Both the position numbers and the translations under genes were made by a program. 52,874 bases of DNA from Burkholderiales bacterium Ga0077547 (lineage in GTDB: Bacteria; Pseudomonadota; Gammaproteobacteria; Burkholderiales; Burkholderiaceae_C): assembly GCA_001464195.1 (NCBI GenBank), contig LNEY01000016.1:1-52874 (forward strand). Reading direction: 5' to 3'. Below the pieces are notes generated by a model. The model made no database searches. It was not told the origin of the DNA and worked only from the letters and a program-made list of their open reading frames with translations. Positions 12,301 through 20,718 of this stretch are shown here, piece by piece. Each line of letters opens with the position of its first letter. Position 1 is the first letter of the stretch.

Positions 12301-13701
12301 TCACAAGACGCGGCCCGGATTCATGGTGCCGCGAGGGTCGAGTGCGGCCTTGATGGCGTGCATCAATTGCCTTGCCACCGGGGACTGGGTCTGTGCCAGC
12401 AGGTCGCGCTTGAGTGCGCCGATGCCGTGCTCGGCGGAGATCGACCCGCCGTGGGTGCGCACCGCGTCGTACACCACCGCGTTCACGGCCGCCTCCTGGG
12501 TGGCCAGGAACTCGCTGGCCGACACGCCGAGCGGCGCCTGCACGTTGTAGTGCAGGTTGCCGTCGCCCAGGTGGCCGAAGTTGACGATGCGGATGCCGGG
12601 CCACACTGCGCTCAATCTGGCGCCGGCCTCGTGAACGAATGCGGCGATTCGCGATACCGGCAACGCGATGTCGTGCTTGATGTTCAGCCCTTCTTCGGCC
12701 TGCGCCATCGGAATGCCCTCGCGCAGCCGCCACATCGCGGCGCGCTGCTCGAGGCTGGCCGCCACGACGGCATCGCCGATGCAGCCGCTGCTCAGCGCCG
12801 TTTCGAGCAGCGATTCGAACACCGTCTGGGCGTGTTCCGCACTGTCGAAGTCCGAATGCTCGATCAGCACTGTCCATGGCCCCGGTGGCAGCGGTTGCGG
12901 CCAGTGCGGGAAATGGGCGCGCACCAGGCCCAGTGACTGTCCGTTCATCACCTCGAATCCGGTCATACCCGCCGCCAGCCGCTTGCGCGCGAGCCCCAGC
13001 AGCTGCACTGCGGCCTCCAGGGTCGGCACCGCGGCCATGGCCGTGCCGACCGCGGCCGGCTGCGGATACAGCTTCAGCGTCGCGCCGGTGATCACGCCCA
13101 GCGTGCCTTCACTGCCGATGAACAGGTCGCGCAAGTCGTAGCCGGTGTTGTCCTTGCGCAAGCCGGTCAGACCATTCCAGACCTCGCCCGAGGCGGTGAC
13201 GACCTCCAGGCCCAAACATAGCTCGCGTGCCGTGCCGTAGCGCAGCACCTGGGTCCCGCCCGCGTTCGTGGCGAGCGTGCCGCCGATGCTGGCGCTGCCC
13301 TCGGCGGCGAGGCTCAGCGGGTACAGCAAGCCGTGGTTCTCCGCGGCCTGCTGCACCTGCTGCAGCACGCAGCCTGCGTCCACCGTGATCGTCAGGTTGT
13401 CCGTGTCGATGGCGCGGATGGTCGCCAGCCGCGACAGGCTCAGCAGCACCTGTGTGCCGCTGTCGTCGGGCACCGAGCCACCGACCAGGCCCGTGTTGCC
13501 GCCTTGCGGCACCAGGCTCGCGCCGTGCTGCACACAGGCTCGAACCACGGCGGCCACCTCCGCGGTGTTGCCAGGTCGCACGACGGCGAGTGCGCGGCCG
13601 CAGTAGCGGCGCCGCCAGTCGACTTCCCACGCCGAGAGATCGCCGCCGCTCAGCACCTGATCGGCGCCGACGGCCGCACGCAGATCGTCGAGCAGCGTCA
13701 T
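12301..13701 (-). CDS. FAD-linked oxidase, GlcD / D-2-hydroxyacid dehydrogenase type
   Basis: 466 aa of the PCMH (vanillyl-alcohol oxidase) FAD family, oxidising a D-2-hydroxyacid such as D-lactate, glycolate or D-2-hydroxyglutarate. The FAD-binding block PQGGNTGLVGGSVPD (about 69-83) and the following GGTLATNAGGTQVLRYG (about 134-150) are clear; the C-terminal cap holds the metal/substrate motif FGHLGDGNLHYN and the final EHGIGALKR. It resembles the single-gene D-2HG/D-lactate dehydrogenases rather than a GlcDEF complex, because no glcE or glcF follows. The start at 13701 (MTLLDDLRAAVG) fits the family; the longer in-frame extension is Arg/Pro-rich noise. Confidence 0.9.
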   Translation of the reverse strand: MTLLDDLRAAVGADQVLSGGDLSAWEVDWRRRYCGRALAVVRPGNTAEVAAVVRACVQHGASLVPQGGNTGLVGGSVPDDSGTQVLLSLSRLATIRAIDTDNLTITVDAGCVLQQVQQAAENHGLLYPLSLAAEGSASIGGTLATNAGGTQVLRYGTARELCLGLEVVTASGEVWNGLTGLRKDNTGYDLRDLFIGSEGTLGVITGATLKLYPQPAAVGTAMAAVPTLEAAVQLLGLARKRLAAGMTGFEVMNGQSLGLVRAHFPHWPQPLPPGPWTVLIEHSDFDSAEHAQTVFESLLETALSSGCIGDAVVAASLEQRAAMWRLREGIPMAQAEEGLNIKHDIALPVSRIAAFVHEAGARLSAVWPGIRIVNFGHLGDGNLHYNVQAPLGVSASEFLATQEAAVNAVVYDAVRTHGGSISAEHGIGALKRDLLAQTQSPVARQLMHAIKAALDPRGTMNPGRVL

Positions 13702-13732
13702 GGCGAAGCAGGGCGCTTCGGGCCCGCAGGCG

Positions 13733-14173
13733 TCAGCTGGCCGCCGCGTCCGCGTTGGCTGCCGCGAGCGCGTGGGCCCGGTACAGGCGCCAGCGCACAT
13801 GGACGGCGCAGGCGGCGAACAGCATCACGCACAGGAGCACCTCCATGCCGGCCAACCAGGCACTGATGCCTCGGTCGCCCGAGGCGCGGATAACACCTTC
13901 GATGAAATACAGCCAGATCATCAGGCTGACCCAGCGGTAGGTGTACATGCGGTTCTTCAACAGCCCGACCAGCGGCACGGCCAGCGGCAGCACCTTCAGT
14001 GCCAGCGTGCGATTGCCGGTCGGTGCCAGCACCAACTCCCACGCGAGACCCAGCACGATCAGGCCAAGCAGGCTGCCCACCGCGACGGCGCGGGTCCAGG
14101 CCACCACGGGCGGCAGTGGTGTAGCGGATGCATCGGACCCGGGCGGCAAGGGTGGGGGGGTGCTCAGATTCAT
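13733..14173 (-). CDS. DUF2069 membrane protein
   Basis: 146 aa. Hydrophobic helices lie at about 25-44 (VAVGSLLGLIVLGLAWELVL), 56-70 (LALKVLPLAVPLVGLL), 77-94 and 106-126. The central LPLAVPLVGLLKNRMYTYRW and WLYFIEGVIRA blocks are characteristic of the DUF2069 family found next to wrbA or other genes in betaproteobacteria; function unknown. ATG at 14173 (MNLSTPPP) is preferred to starts 27 residues upstream, which would run into the yihY start. Only 20 bp separate it from the divergent yihY start, and it runs 31 bp ahead of the FAD oxidase on the same strand. Confidence 0.85.
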   Translation of the reverse strand: MNLSTPPPLPPGSDASATPLPPVVAWTRAVAVGSLLGLIVLGLAWELVLAPTGNRTLALKVLPLAVPLVGLLKNRMYTYRWVSLMIWLYFIEGVIRASGDRGISAWLAGMEVLLCVMLFAACAVHVRWRLYRAHALAAANADAAAS

Positions 14174-14193
14174 CGATGGCATCATAGCCAGCG

Positions 14194-15441
14194 ATGGAGT
14201 CCCCCCCGACGCACAAGGCCACGGTCGCCGAGACCTGCCGCAAGCAGGTGGCACTCTGGCTGGTGACGCTGCAGACCTGGCCGTGGATGGACACCGTCCA
14301 CACGCTGCGCCAGCGCTTTCGCGAAGACCGTCTGGGCCTGACCGCCGGCAGCCTGACGTTCACCACGCTGATCTCACTGGTGCCGCTGTTCACCGTGATG
14401 CTGGCGGTGTTCTCGGCGTTCCCGATGTTTTCCAACTTTCAGGGCTCGCTGGAAAAGTATTTCCTGCAGGCGCTGGTGCCCGAGGGCATCGCCCGGCCCG
14501 TGCTCGCTGCATTGACGCAGTTCGCGGGCAAGGCCAAGCGGTTGGGCACGGTCGGCCTGATCATGCTGGTGGTGACGGCGATCGCGCTGATGCTGACCAT
14601 CGACCGCACGCTGAATGCGATCTGGCGGGTGCGCGCCTCGCGGCCGATGGCGCAGCGGGTGCTGGTGTACTGGGCCGCGGCGACTTTGGGGCCGCTGTTG
14701 CTGGGCGTGAGTCTCAGCGTCACGTCTTACGCGCTTTCGGCGTCGCGGGGCTTTGTCGGCGCGCTGCCCGGCGGCGTCGGGGTGCTGTTGCAGGCGGTGG
14801 AGTTCGCCTTGCAGGCGCTGGGCATGGCCGCGCTTTTCTACTACGTGCCCAACACCCGGGTGCAGTGGCGTCACGCGCTGGCCGGTGGTGTGTTCGTGGC
14901 CATCGGGTTCGAACTGGCCAAGCAGGCGTTGGGTTGGTACCTGCGGCAAGTGCCTGTTTACTCGACGATTTACGGCGCATTTGCAACGGTGCCGATCTTC
15001 CTGATCTGGATTTACCTCGGCTGGGTCAACGTCCTGCTGGGAGCGGTGATCGCGGCCTACGCGCCCACACTGCAGACCCGCGTCGTGCAGCGTGGTCATG
15101 TGCCGGGTTATCGATTCGAGCTGGCCGTGGCGGTGCTGCGCACCCTGGCGCGGGCACGGCAGGCCGGCGGTCACGGCTTGTCTGCGCAGCAGATCGCGAA
15201 GGCGCTGAACGCAGATCCGTTGCAGGTGGAGCCGATGCTGCACGCGCTGATCGCCATCGACTGGGTGGGCCGCCTCGACGAACCCGCAGGCGCACGGCAC
15301 GTGCTGCTGTGCGACCCCGAGACCACGCCTGCGCGCACGCTGCTGGCGACGACCTTGCTGGACCCATCACCGCAGTTGGGGGCGTTCTGGCAGCGGGCCA
15401 ACTTCGACCAGTTGACGCTGCGCGACCTGATTGCGACCTGA
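14194..15441 (+). CDS. YihY/BrkB family inner-membrane protein
   Basis: 415 aa. The YihY (formerly RNase BN) core spans roughly residues 35-290 with the block RLGLTAGSLTFTTLISLVP (about 46-64), six membrane segments, FYYVPNTRVQWRHALAGG and YSTIYGAFATVPIFLIWIYL (about 258-277). The ~130-residue C-terminus is soluble and has a winged-helix look (LSAQQIAKALN..PLQVEPMLHAL), a feature of the long YihY form. Role unproven; the family is called a putative transporter. The first ~30 residues are weakly conserved in style and an internal ATG near 14287 is a possible alternative start. Confidence 0.9.
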   Translation: MESPPTHKATVAETCRKQVALWLVTLQTWPWMDTVHTLRQRFREDRLGLTAGSLTFTTLISLVPLFTVMLAVFSAFPMFSNFQGSLEKYFLQALVPEGIARPVLAALTQFAGKAKRLGTVGLIMLVVTAIALMLTIDRTLNAIWRVRASRPMAQRVLVYWAAATLGPLLLGVSLSVTSYALSASRGFVGALPGGVGVLLQAVEFALQALGMAALFYYVPNTRVQWRHALAGGVFVAIGFELAKQALGWYLRQVPVYSTIYGAFATVPIFLIWIYLGWVNVLLGAVIAAYAPTLQTRVVQRGHVPGYRFELAVAVLRTLARARQAGGHGLSAQQIAKALNADPLQVEPMLHALIAIDWVGRLDEPAGARHVLLCDPETTPARTLLATTLLDPSPQLGAFWQRANFDQLTLRDLIAT

Positions 15442-15555
15442 ATCCGGCTCCTGAGGCCCCGTGTCGTCCACGCGCGATCCGGGCGAATACAAGGATGTCT
15501 GGCAGCCCGGTTTGGGTCTATATTGAATCCATTCGCATGTGCTGAGGAGGCTCCG

Positions 15556-16038
15556 ATGAAAGTCACCCACATCCTGAGTGCCAAAGGCAACACGCTGTAC
15601 ACCGTCAGTTCCGACACGCCCCTGTCTCAAGCCCTGGAGACGATGGCCGAGAAGGACATCGGTTCTCTGGTCGTGATGGACCATGGCGAGCTTGTCGGCA
15701 TGCTGACCTTTCGCGAAGTCATCCAGGCCATCGTGCGCAACGGGGGCACGGTCGGTTCGCTGATCGTGCATTCGGTGATGGACGATGCCCCACTGACCTG
15801 CACGCCCGACACCGAGATGGACGAAGTGCGCCGCATGATGCTCGGCCACCATGCCCGCTACATGCCGGTGATGACACAGCGTACGCTGATGGGCGTGATC
15901 TCGTTCTACGACGTCGCGAAGGCGGTGGTCGATTCGCAGGACTTCGAGAACCGCATGCTGAAGGCCTACATCCGCGACTGGCCCGCCGAGGGCGCGGCGA
16001 AGGAGTCTGCGGAAGCGTCCGGCCAGTCCACGGGCTGA
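15556..16038 (+). CDS. CBS-domain protein
   Basis: 160 aa with a tandem CBS pair (Bateman module) and little else: first repeat about 1-65 ([20 protein letters not shown], then [12 protein letters not shown]), second about 75-130 ([20 protein letters not shown], then [15 protein letters not shown]). Such stand-alone modules bind adenosine ligands (AMP, ATP, SAM) and regulate partner proteins. ATG at 15556 follows GAGGAGG at a 5-nt spacing, which decides the start. No partner is evident; the gene stands between yihY and aroC. Confidence 0.92.
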   Translation: MKVTHILSAKGNTLYTVSSDTPLSQALETMAEKDIGSLVVMDHGELVGMLTFREVIQAIVRNGGTVGSLIVHSVMDDAPLTCTPDTEMDEVRRMMLGHHARYMPVMTQRTLMGVISFYDVAKAVVDSQDFENRMLKAYIRDWPAEGAAKESAEASGQSTG

Positions 16039-16192
16039 GACCGCACTCTGCGGGTGCCACCTCGCTGGCGATGCACCCGGTGCCTGGTGCGCGAGGCGGC
16101 TGGCTGGATTGCTATGCTCGCCGTCTGGCCTGACACGGCAACACCGTGGTGAGGCCATTCCGCCACCCTGCACACCTCGAAAGCCCGTCGCC

Positions 16193-17293
16193 ATGTCCGG
16201 CAGCACCCTCGGCCACCTGTTTTGCATCACCAACTTCGGTGAGTCCCACGGCCCGGCCATCGGCTGCGTGATCGACGGCTGTCCGCCCGGAATGGCACTG
16301 AGCGAAGCCGATATCCAGCCCGAGCTCGACCGGCGTCGCCCAGGCACCAGTCGCCATGTGACACAGCGCAACGAGCCCGACGCGGTCGAGATCCTGTCAG
16401 GCGTCTACGAAGGCAAGACCACCGGCACCCCGATCTGTCTGTTGATCCGCAACACCGATCAGCGCAGCAAGGACTACGGCAACATCCTGCAGACCTTCCG
16501 CCCCGGTCACGCTGACTACACCTACTGGCACAAGTACGGCCTGCGCGATCCGCGCGGCGGCGGCCGCAGCTCAGCGCGGCTGACGGCACCGATGGTCGGC
16601 GCCGGCGCGGTGGCCAAGAAGTGGTTGAAGGAACATCACGGTGTGACCTTCAGCGGTCACATGTCCCAGTTGGGCGAGATCGCGATCCCGTTCGAATCGC
16701 TGGAACACGTGCCGAACAACCCGTTCTTTGCCGCCAACGTCAGCGACATCCCGCGACTGGAAGCCTACATGGACGATCTGCGCAAGGCCGGCGACTCCTG
16801 CGGCGCGCGCATCGAGGTGGCCGCACACGGTGTGCCGGTGGGCTGGGGCGAGCCGCTGTTTGACAAGCTCGATGCCGACATCGCCCACGCCATGATGGGC
16901 ATCAACGCCGTCAAGGGTGTCGAGATCGGGGCCGGATTCGCCAGCGTGGCCCAGCGCGGGACGACCCACGGCGACTCGCTGACGCCCTCGGGGTTCGTTG
17001 GAAACAACGCCGGAGGCGTGCTCGGCGGCATCTCCACAGGTCAGGACATCACGGTGTCCATCGCGATCAAGCCCACCAGCTCGATCCGCAGCCCGCGCGA
17101 TTCGATCGACCTCGACGGCCAGCCCGCCACGGTGGAGACTTTCGGCCGCCACGACCCCTGCGTCGGCATCCGCGCGACGCCGATTGCCGAGGCGATGCTG
17201 GCCCTGGTGCTGATGGACCACGCCTTGCGCCATCGAGCGCAATGCGGCGATGTGCGAGTCCCCAGCGCGGCGATCGCGGGGGCTGCGGAGTAA
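16193..17293 (+). CDS. aroC: chorismate synthase
   Basis: 366 aa, the usual length. Converts 5-enolpyruvylshikimate 3-phosphate to chorismate with reduced FMN, the last common step of aromatic synthesis. Signatures: [18 protein letters not shown] (about 7-24), [17 protein letters not shown], the [15 protein letters not shown] block (about 102-116), [12 protein letters not shown] and [13 protein letters not shown] (about 276-288). ATG at 16193 (MSGSTLGH) matches the family; there is no strong Shine-Dalgarno. Downstream is a repeat-rich intergenic region. Confidence 0.97.
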   Translation: MSGSTLGHLFCITNFGESHGPAIGCVIDGCPPGMALSEADIQPELDRRRPGTSRHVTQRNEPDAVEILSGVYEGKTTGTPICLLIRNTDQRSKDYGNILQTFRPGHADYTYWHKYGLRDPRGGGRSSARLTAPMVGAGAVAKKWLKEHHGVTFSGHMSQLGEIAIPFESLEHVPNNPFFAANVSDIPRLEAYMDDLRKAGDSCGARIEVAAHGVPVGWGEPLFDKLDADIAHAMMGINAVKGVEIGAGFASVAQRGTTHGDSLTPSGFVGNNAGGVLGGISTGQDITVSIAIKPTSSIRSPRDSIDLDGQPATVETFGRHDPCVGIRATPIAEAMLALVLMDHALRHRAQCGDVRVPSAAIAGAAE

Positions 17294-17319
17294 GGGCGAG
17301 CCGGTTGATCAGTCGGTGT

Positions 17320-17598
17320 TCGACAGATCAGCCCGGGAGTGGTTAGCGCGGGAGCGCTGCGCCGGGTCGCTGTGTTGCGTTCATGTCCCCCGGGCCTGAA
17401 AAGATTGGCCCTCCTCCCTTACTTCACTACACACAGCGACCCACCGCAGCGCTCCGGCCACCACCGCAGCGCGCGTGGGGTGACCGGCGCAGCGAAGTCA
17501 AGAAGGAGGGCCGGAACGGGTCTACCTGAGGCGCTTTGGAGGTGATCCGGCCCGGGTGACATGAGCGGAGCCGGTCATCCCACGCCCTCGACAGATCA
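17320..17598. repeat. nested inverted-repeat intergenic element
   Basis: The 333-bp gap between aroC and phaZ has no credible gene. It contains three interlocking inverted pairs: 17351-17375 with 17431-17455 (23 of 25 match), 17379-17396 with 17549-17566 (CATGTCCCCCGGGCC core, 14 of 15), and 17407-17425 with 17494-17512 (16 of 19). CCACCGCAGCGC also occurs as a direct repeat at 17441 and 17461. The arrangement looks like two diverged copies of one unit in opposite orientation. CGACAGATCA occurs at 17320-17329 region start and again at 17589-17598, flanking the whole block like a target duplication. It may also serve as a transcription stop between the convergent genes. Confidence 0.7.
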
Positions 17599-17626
17599 AA
17601 CCCAACCCAGAACGCAATCAAATCGA

Positions 17627-18868
17627 TCAAAGCGACGCCTGGGCCGTGTAGATCGACTCGCGCACCATCGGGTAGATGGTGTTGTTCCAGCGGCGGCCGC
17701 TGAACACACCATAGTGGCCGACGCCCGGTTGCACGTAGTGGGTCTTCAGGTAGTCGCGCAGACCGGTGCACAGGTCGTGCGCCGCCAGCGTCTGGCCGAC
17801 GGCGCAGATGTCATCGCGCTCGCCTTCGACCGTCAGCAGCGCAGTGCGACGGATCGCCGACGGATTGACGACGCGGTCCTTGTACTTCAGCTCGCCCTTG
17901 GGCAGGGCGTAGTCCTGGAACACGGCCTTCACTGTTTCCAGATAGAACTCGGCTGGCAGGTCCGCCACAGCGAAATACTCCTCGTAGAAGCTGCGCGTGG
18001 CCTCGGCTTTTTGCAGGCCCTCGGCCTCCTGCTTCTGCAGCAGCTGGTACAGCTCCTTGAACGAGTTGACGTGCCTGTCCTTGTTCATGCTCATGAAGGC
18101 AGTCAACTGCACGAAACCCGGGTAGACGCGCCGCCCACCGCCGGGATAGCGCATCGGCACGCGGCCAATCAGGTTGGCTTCGAACCATTCGATCGGCTTC
18201 GTGACCGCCAGCTGATTGACTGCCGTCGGGCTGATGCGGCAATCGATCGGCCCGGCCATCAGCGTCAGACTGGCGGGCGTGGCGGGGTGATGGTCTTCCG
18301 ACATCAGCGCGGTGGCCGCCAGTGCCGACACGCAGGGCTGGCAAATGGCCATCAGGTGCGAGCCCGGGCCCATGATGCCCAGGAACTCGATGATGTGTTC
18401 GGTGTACTCGTCGAGCCCGAACTTGCCATGCGACAGCGGTACGTCGCGGGCGTTGTGCCAGTCGGTGATGTAGACATCGTGGTCGGCCAACATGGTGCGC
18501 ACGGTTTCGCGCAGCAGCGTCGCGAAGTGCCCCGACATCGGCGCCACGATCAGCACCTTGGGATGCGGCTCGTCAGTGACCTTCTTGAAATGCAGCAGTG
18601 TCGCAAACGATGCCACATGGGCTGCCTCTTCGGTTACAGCCACAGGCAGGTCAGTGCCCGTCACCGTCACCTGATCGATGGCGAAAGGGCGTCGCTTGTG
18701 CGTCACCTCACTGAGGTCGAATACTTCGAGGGCCGCGGCCAGATTGCGGCTGGGCATCCAGCGGTTCCAGCCGTAGGTGTCGTCCTTCAGCATCGGAAGC
18801 GCCGCCTTGGTGAAGGTGCGCAACGGCCACATCATGTCCGTCTGTGCCTGGTAAGCCTCGTACATCAT
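17627..18868 (-). CDS. phaZ: intracellular polyhydroxyalkanoate depolymerase
   Basis: 413 aa alpha/beta-hydrolase that mobilises stored polyhydroxybutyrate granules. The nucleophile is the second Cys of ICQPCVSA, the Cys-type lipase-box equivalent of Ralstonia PhaZ1-like enzymes; the acid lies in VEGERDDICAVG and the His in PGVGHYGVFSG near the C-terminus. The N-terminus MMYEAYQAQTDMMWP and the block YITDWHNARDVPLSHG are typical. The ATG at 18868 has GGGGAG just upstream and is preferred to the ATG at 18892 that would add MASSWGEW. It is divergent from the GST gene. Confidence 0.93.
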   Translation of the reverse strand: MMYEAYQAQTDMMWPLRTFTKAALPMLKDDTYGWNRWMPSRNLAAALEVFDLSEVTHKRRPFAIDQVTVTGTDLPVAVTEEAAHVASFATLLHFKKVTDEPHPKVLIVAPMSGHFATLLRETVRTMLADHDVYITDWHNARDVPLSHGKFGLDEYTEHIIEFLGIMGPGSHLMAICQPCVSALAATALMSEDHHPATPASLTLMAGPIDCRISPTAVNQLAVTKPIEWFEANLIGRVPMRYPGGGRRVYPGFVQLTAFMSMNKDRHVNSFKELYQLLQKQEAEGLQKAEATRSFYEEYFAVADLPAEFYLETVKAVFQDYALPKGELKYKDRVVNPSAIRRTALLTVEGERDDICAVGQTLAAHDLCTGLRDYLKTHYVQPGVGHYGVFSGRRWNNTIYPMVRESIYTAQASL

Positions 18869-18968
18869 CCACTCCCCCCAAGAACTGGCCATGGCTTGTA
18901 CTCTTGCAACTCCTGCGCCAGCAAGTGGAACGCGAAGGGCCTGTGGACCGATTTCAGGCGTGCCGTGT

Positions 18969-18981
18969 CATGATGATCATG
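18969..18981. promoter_or_regulatory. 13-bp palindrome next to the sigma-54 promoter
   Basis: CATGAT-G-ATCATG is a perfect palindrome ending 4 bp before the -24 element described next. It could be a regulator site for the GST gene or for divergent phaZ. Seen directly; function inferred. Confidence 0.4.
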
Positions 18982-18985
18982 TCGA

Positions 18986-19002
18986 TTGGCACAGCGCTTG
19001 CA
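18986..19002 (+). promoter_or_regulatory. sigma-54 (RpoN) promoter upstream of GST gene
   Basis: TTGGCACAGCGCTTGCA matches the -24/-12 consensus TGGCAC-N5-TTGCW at every defined base, with GG at 18988-18989 and GC at 19000-19001 separated by the obligatory 10 nt. The predicted transcription start is near 19013, followed by AAGGAG at 19026 and the ATG at 19040. It lies in the phaZ-GST divergent gap, where a promoter is expected. Confidence 0.8.
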
Positions 19003-19039
19003 CTCGGCCAGAGCATAACGTCACGAAGGAGCTGCAACC

Positions 19040-19792
19040 ATGGCCACTGCACCGAAGACCCGACCGCAGGGCCGCCCCGCCGCGACCAGAACGAAGCGTG
19101 CCGCTGCACCGGTTCGGTCGGTGCCGAAGACGCGCGCCGCCGAGGCCTCGATCACGCTGAGCAGCAAGAACTATTCATCCTGGTCGCTGCGCGGCTGGCT
19201 GATCGCCAAGCTGGCCGGACTGGAATTCGATGAAGTGATGGTGTCACCCGACGACGCGGACGCCCGCAAGGAAATCCTGCTGCTGTCACCTTCGATCCTG
19301 GTGCCGTGCCTGACCCATGGCGACATCAAGGTGTGGGACACACTGGCGATCGGCGAGTACCTCGACGAGGTCAAGCCGAAAGCCGGTCTGCTGCCGACCG
19401 ACATCGCCGCACGTGCTCACTGCCGTGCCATCTGCGGCGAGATGCACTCTGGGTTCAGCAGCCTGCGCGCAGCGCTGCCGATGAACCTGAAGGGTGATTT
19501 CCCAGGCTACAAGGTCTGGGCCAAGGCCGAGGGCGACATCGAGCGCATCACGAGCATCTGGCGCGACTGCATCGCCAAGTACGGTGGCCCATTCCTGTTT
19601 GGTGACAAGCCGTGCATCGCTGATGCGATGTATGCGCCGGTGGTCACCCGATTCTTGACGTACCACGTCGCGGTCGACCGGGTGTGCAGTGCTTACTGCA
19701 AGCAGGTCATGGCAATGCCCGAAATGAAGGAGTGGATCGCTGCTGCCAAGCTCGAACACGAGGACATCGAAGAACTCGACATGGAGTTCTGA
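19040..19792 (+). CDS. glutathione S-transferase family protein with basic N-terminal extension
   Basis: 250 aa. A thioredoxin-like N-terminal domain starts at about residue 36 (ASITLSSKNYSSWSLRGWLI), with the likely glutathione-contact Ser in YSSWS, the cis-Pro in SILVPCL and the helix DTLAIGEYLDE; an all-helical C-terminal domain follows. The NYSSWSLRGWL pattern matches bacterial GSTs of the maleylacetoacetate-isomerase-like group whose substrates are unknown. The first ~35 residues are Ala/Lys/Arg/Pro-rich (APKTRPQGRPAATRTKR), unusual for a GST. ATG at 19040 follows AAGGAG at an 8-nt spacing and sits behind the sigma-54 promoter at 18986. Confidence 0.88.
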   Translation: MATAPKTRPQGRPAATRTKRAAAPVRSVPKTRAAEASITLSSKNYSSWSLRGWLIAKLAGLEFDEVMVSPDDADARKEILLLSPSILVPCLTHGDIKVWDTLAIGEYLDEVKPKAGLLPTDIAARAHCRAICGEMHSGFSSLRAALPMNLKGDFPGYKVWAKAEGDIERITSIWRDCIAKYGGPFLFGDKPCIADAMYAPVVTRFLTYHVAVDRVCSAYCKQVMAMPEMKEWIAAAKLEHEDIEELDMEF

Positions 19793-19822
19793 GGACCTCT
19801 CACGTGAATGAAGCTCGTTGTG

Positions 19823-19879
19823 TCAGTGTTGGCGGCGGCAGCTCACGAAGCCCACGCCCAGCAATGCGATCAAAGCCAT
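19823..19879 (-). CDS. possible 18-residue hydrophobic peptide
   Basis: MALIALLGVGFVSCRRQH is preceded by AGGAG with a perfect 5-nt spacing to ATG. It lies just past the stop of the outer-membrane protein gene and in its reading frame, so it could instead be the remains of a hydrophobic C-terminal tail beyond a stop codon. One short membrane helix and a basic end. Speculative. Confidence 0.25.
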   Translation of the reverse strand: MALIALLGVGFVSCRRQH

Positions 19880-19927
19880 CGCGGCTCCTGAGCTCACGGT
19901 GTAAGTCGCCGCAACGCCTATCGATCG

Positions 19928-20629
19928 TCAGAACGCGAAGGTGAAACCGACCGACCACTGGCGGATTCGCGGCTGCTCCGACTGCATTCCAAACCCCGCA
20001 TGGAGACTGAGCGCTTCGGTGGCTTGCCAACGGGTACCGACGCCCCACCAAGGCTTGGTGTGCGATTCGCCATAGAACTCTGCCACCACATCGAACCCAC
20101 CCCGCACCGCGTACTCGGCAGCCAGGTTCCAGGTGGTGTGGCTCCTGTGATCGATCTGGTCGTGCAGCCAGCCCAGGTTGGCGTGCCAGGTCACGTCATT
20201 CAGCACCTCCTGTGTGGCCACCAGGACGATCTGGCTGAAGTCGTGCTTGAATGATTGGCCGTGATTCCGAACACCGCCGATCGTCCAGGCCACGCCGAGG
20301 CCGACGCCGTCGTCTTCGCGATCGATCAGGCCCGTCTTGCCCAGCAACGTCACGTTGCGCGAGGTGAGACCGGCAGAGCGCGCCTGGCCGTAAGCCAGCG
20401 CCAGTTGGGTGGACAGTCCGACGCCGCAACTGAGCTGCGTCTCCCACCCATTCTCGGTCGCGGAGCGGCGGGCCTTCACTCGTGTGTAGACACCTTCCCA
20501 TTCGCAGCTGGCCTTGTCCAGCACGTCGGCGTCTTCCGTTGCCAGAGGTGGTGCGGCTTCGCATCGAAACGATGCCGTGGCGCACAGCAGGCTGCCGACC
20601 AACCAGGCGGATCGGTGTGAGCGCGTCAA
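19928..20629 (-). CDS. predicted outer-membrane beta-barrel or porin-like protein
   Basis: 233 aa. The N-terminus has a basic-hydrophobic signal peptide (SAWLVGSLLCATASF, then Cys-Glu-Ala-Ala) and the protein ends in SVGFTFAF, with the terminal Phe that marks beta-barrel outer-membrane proteins. Alternating strands such as ATYAVRGGFDVVAEFYGE-like and WWGVGTRWQATEALSLHAGF support a barrel. Only a TTG is available as start at 20629; AGGA lies 8 nt before it. It follows psd on the same strand after about 90 bp. Specific function unknown. Confidence 0.75.
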   Translation of the reverse strand: MTRSHRSAWLVGSLLCATASFRCEAAPPLATEDADVLDKASCEWEGVYTRVKARRSATENGWETQLSCGVGLSTQLALAYGQARSAGLTSRNVTLLGKTGLIDREDDGVGLGVAWTIGGVRNHGQSFKHDFSQIVLVATQEVLNDVTWHANLGWLHDQIDHRSHTTWNLAAEYAVRGGFDVVAEFYGESHTKPWWGVGTRWQATEALSLHAGFGMQSEQPRIRQWSVGFTFAF

Positions 20630-20718
20630 GGCGTCTTTCCTGTGTCTTGGTGGAAGGGCAGGGTGGATACAGTTTTACACCCAAGTACACCCGTGGTCCG
20701 ATCGCAACCGAGGTGCGC

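Noticed and set aside
17541..17551. GGAGGTGATCC resembling the complement of the 16S rRNA 3' end
   Set aside because: A short chance match inside the repeat element; no rRNA sequence surrounds it.
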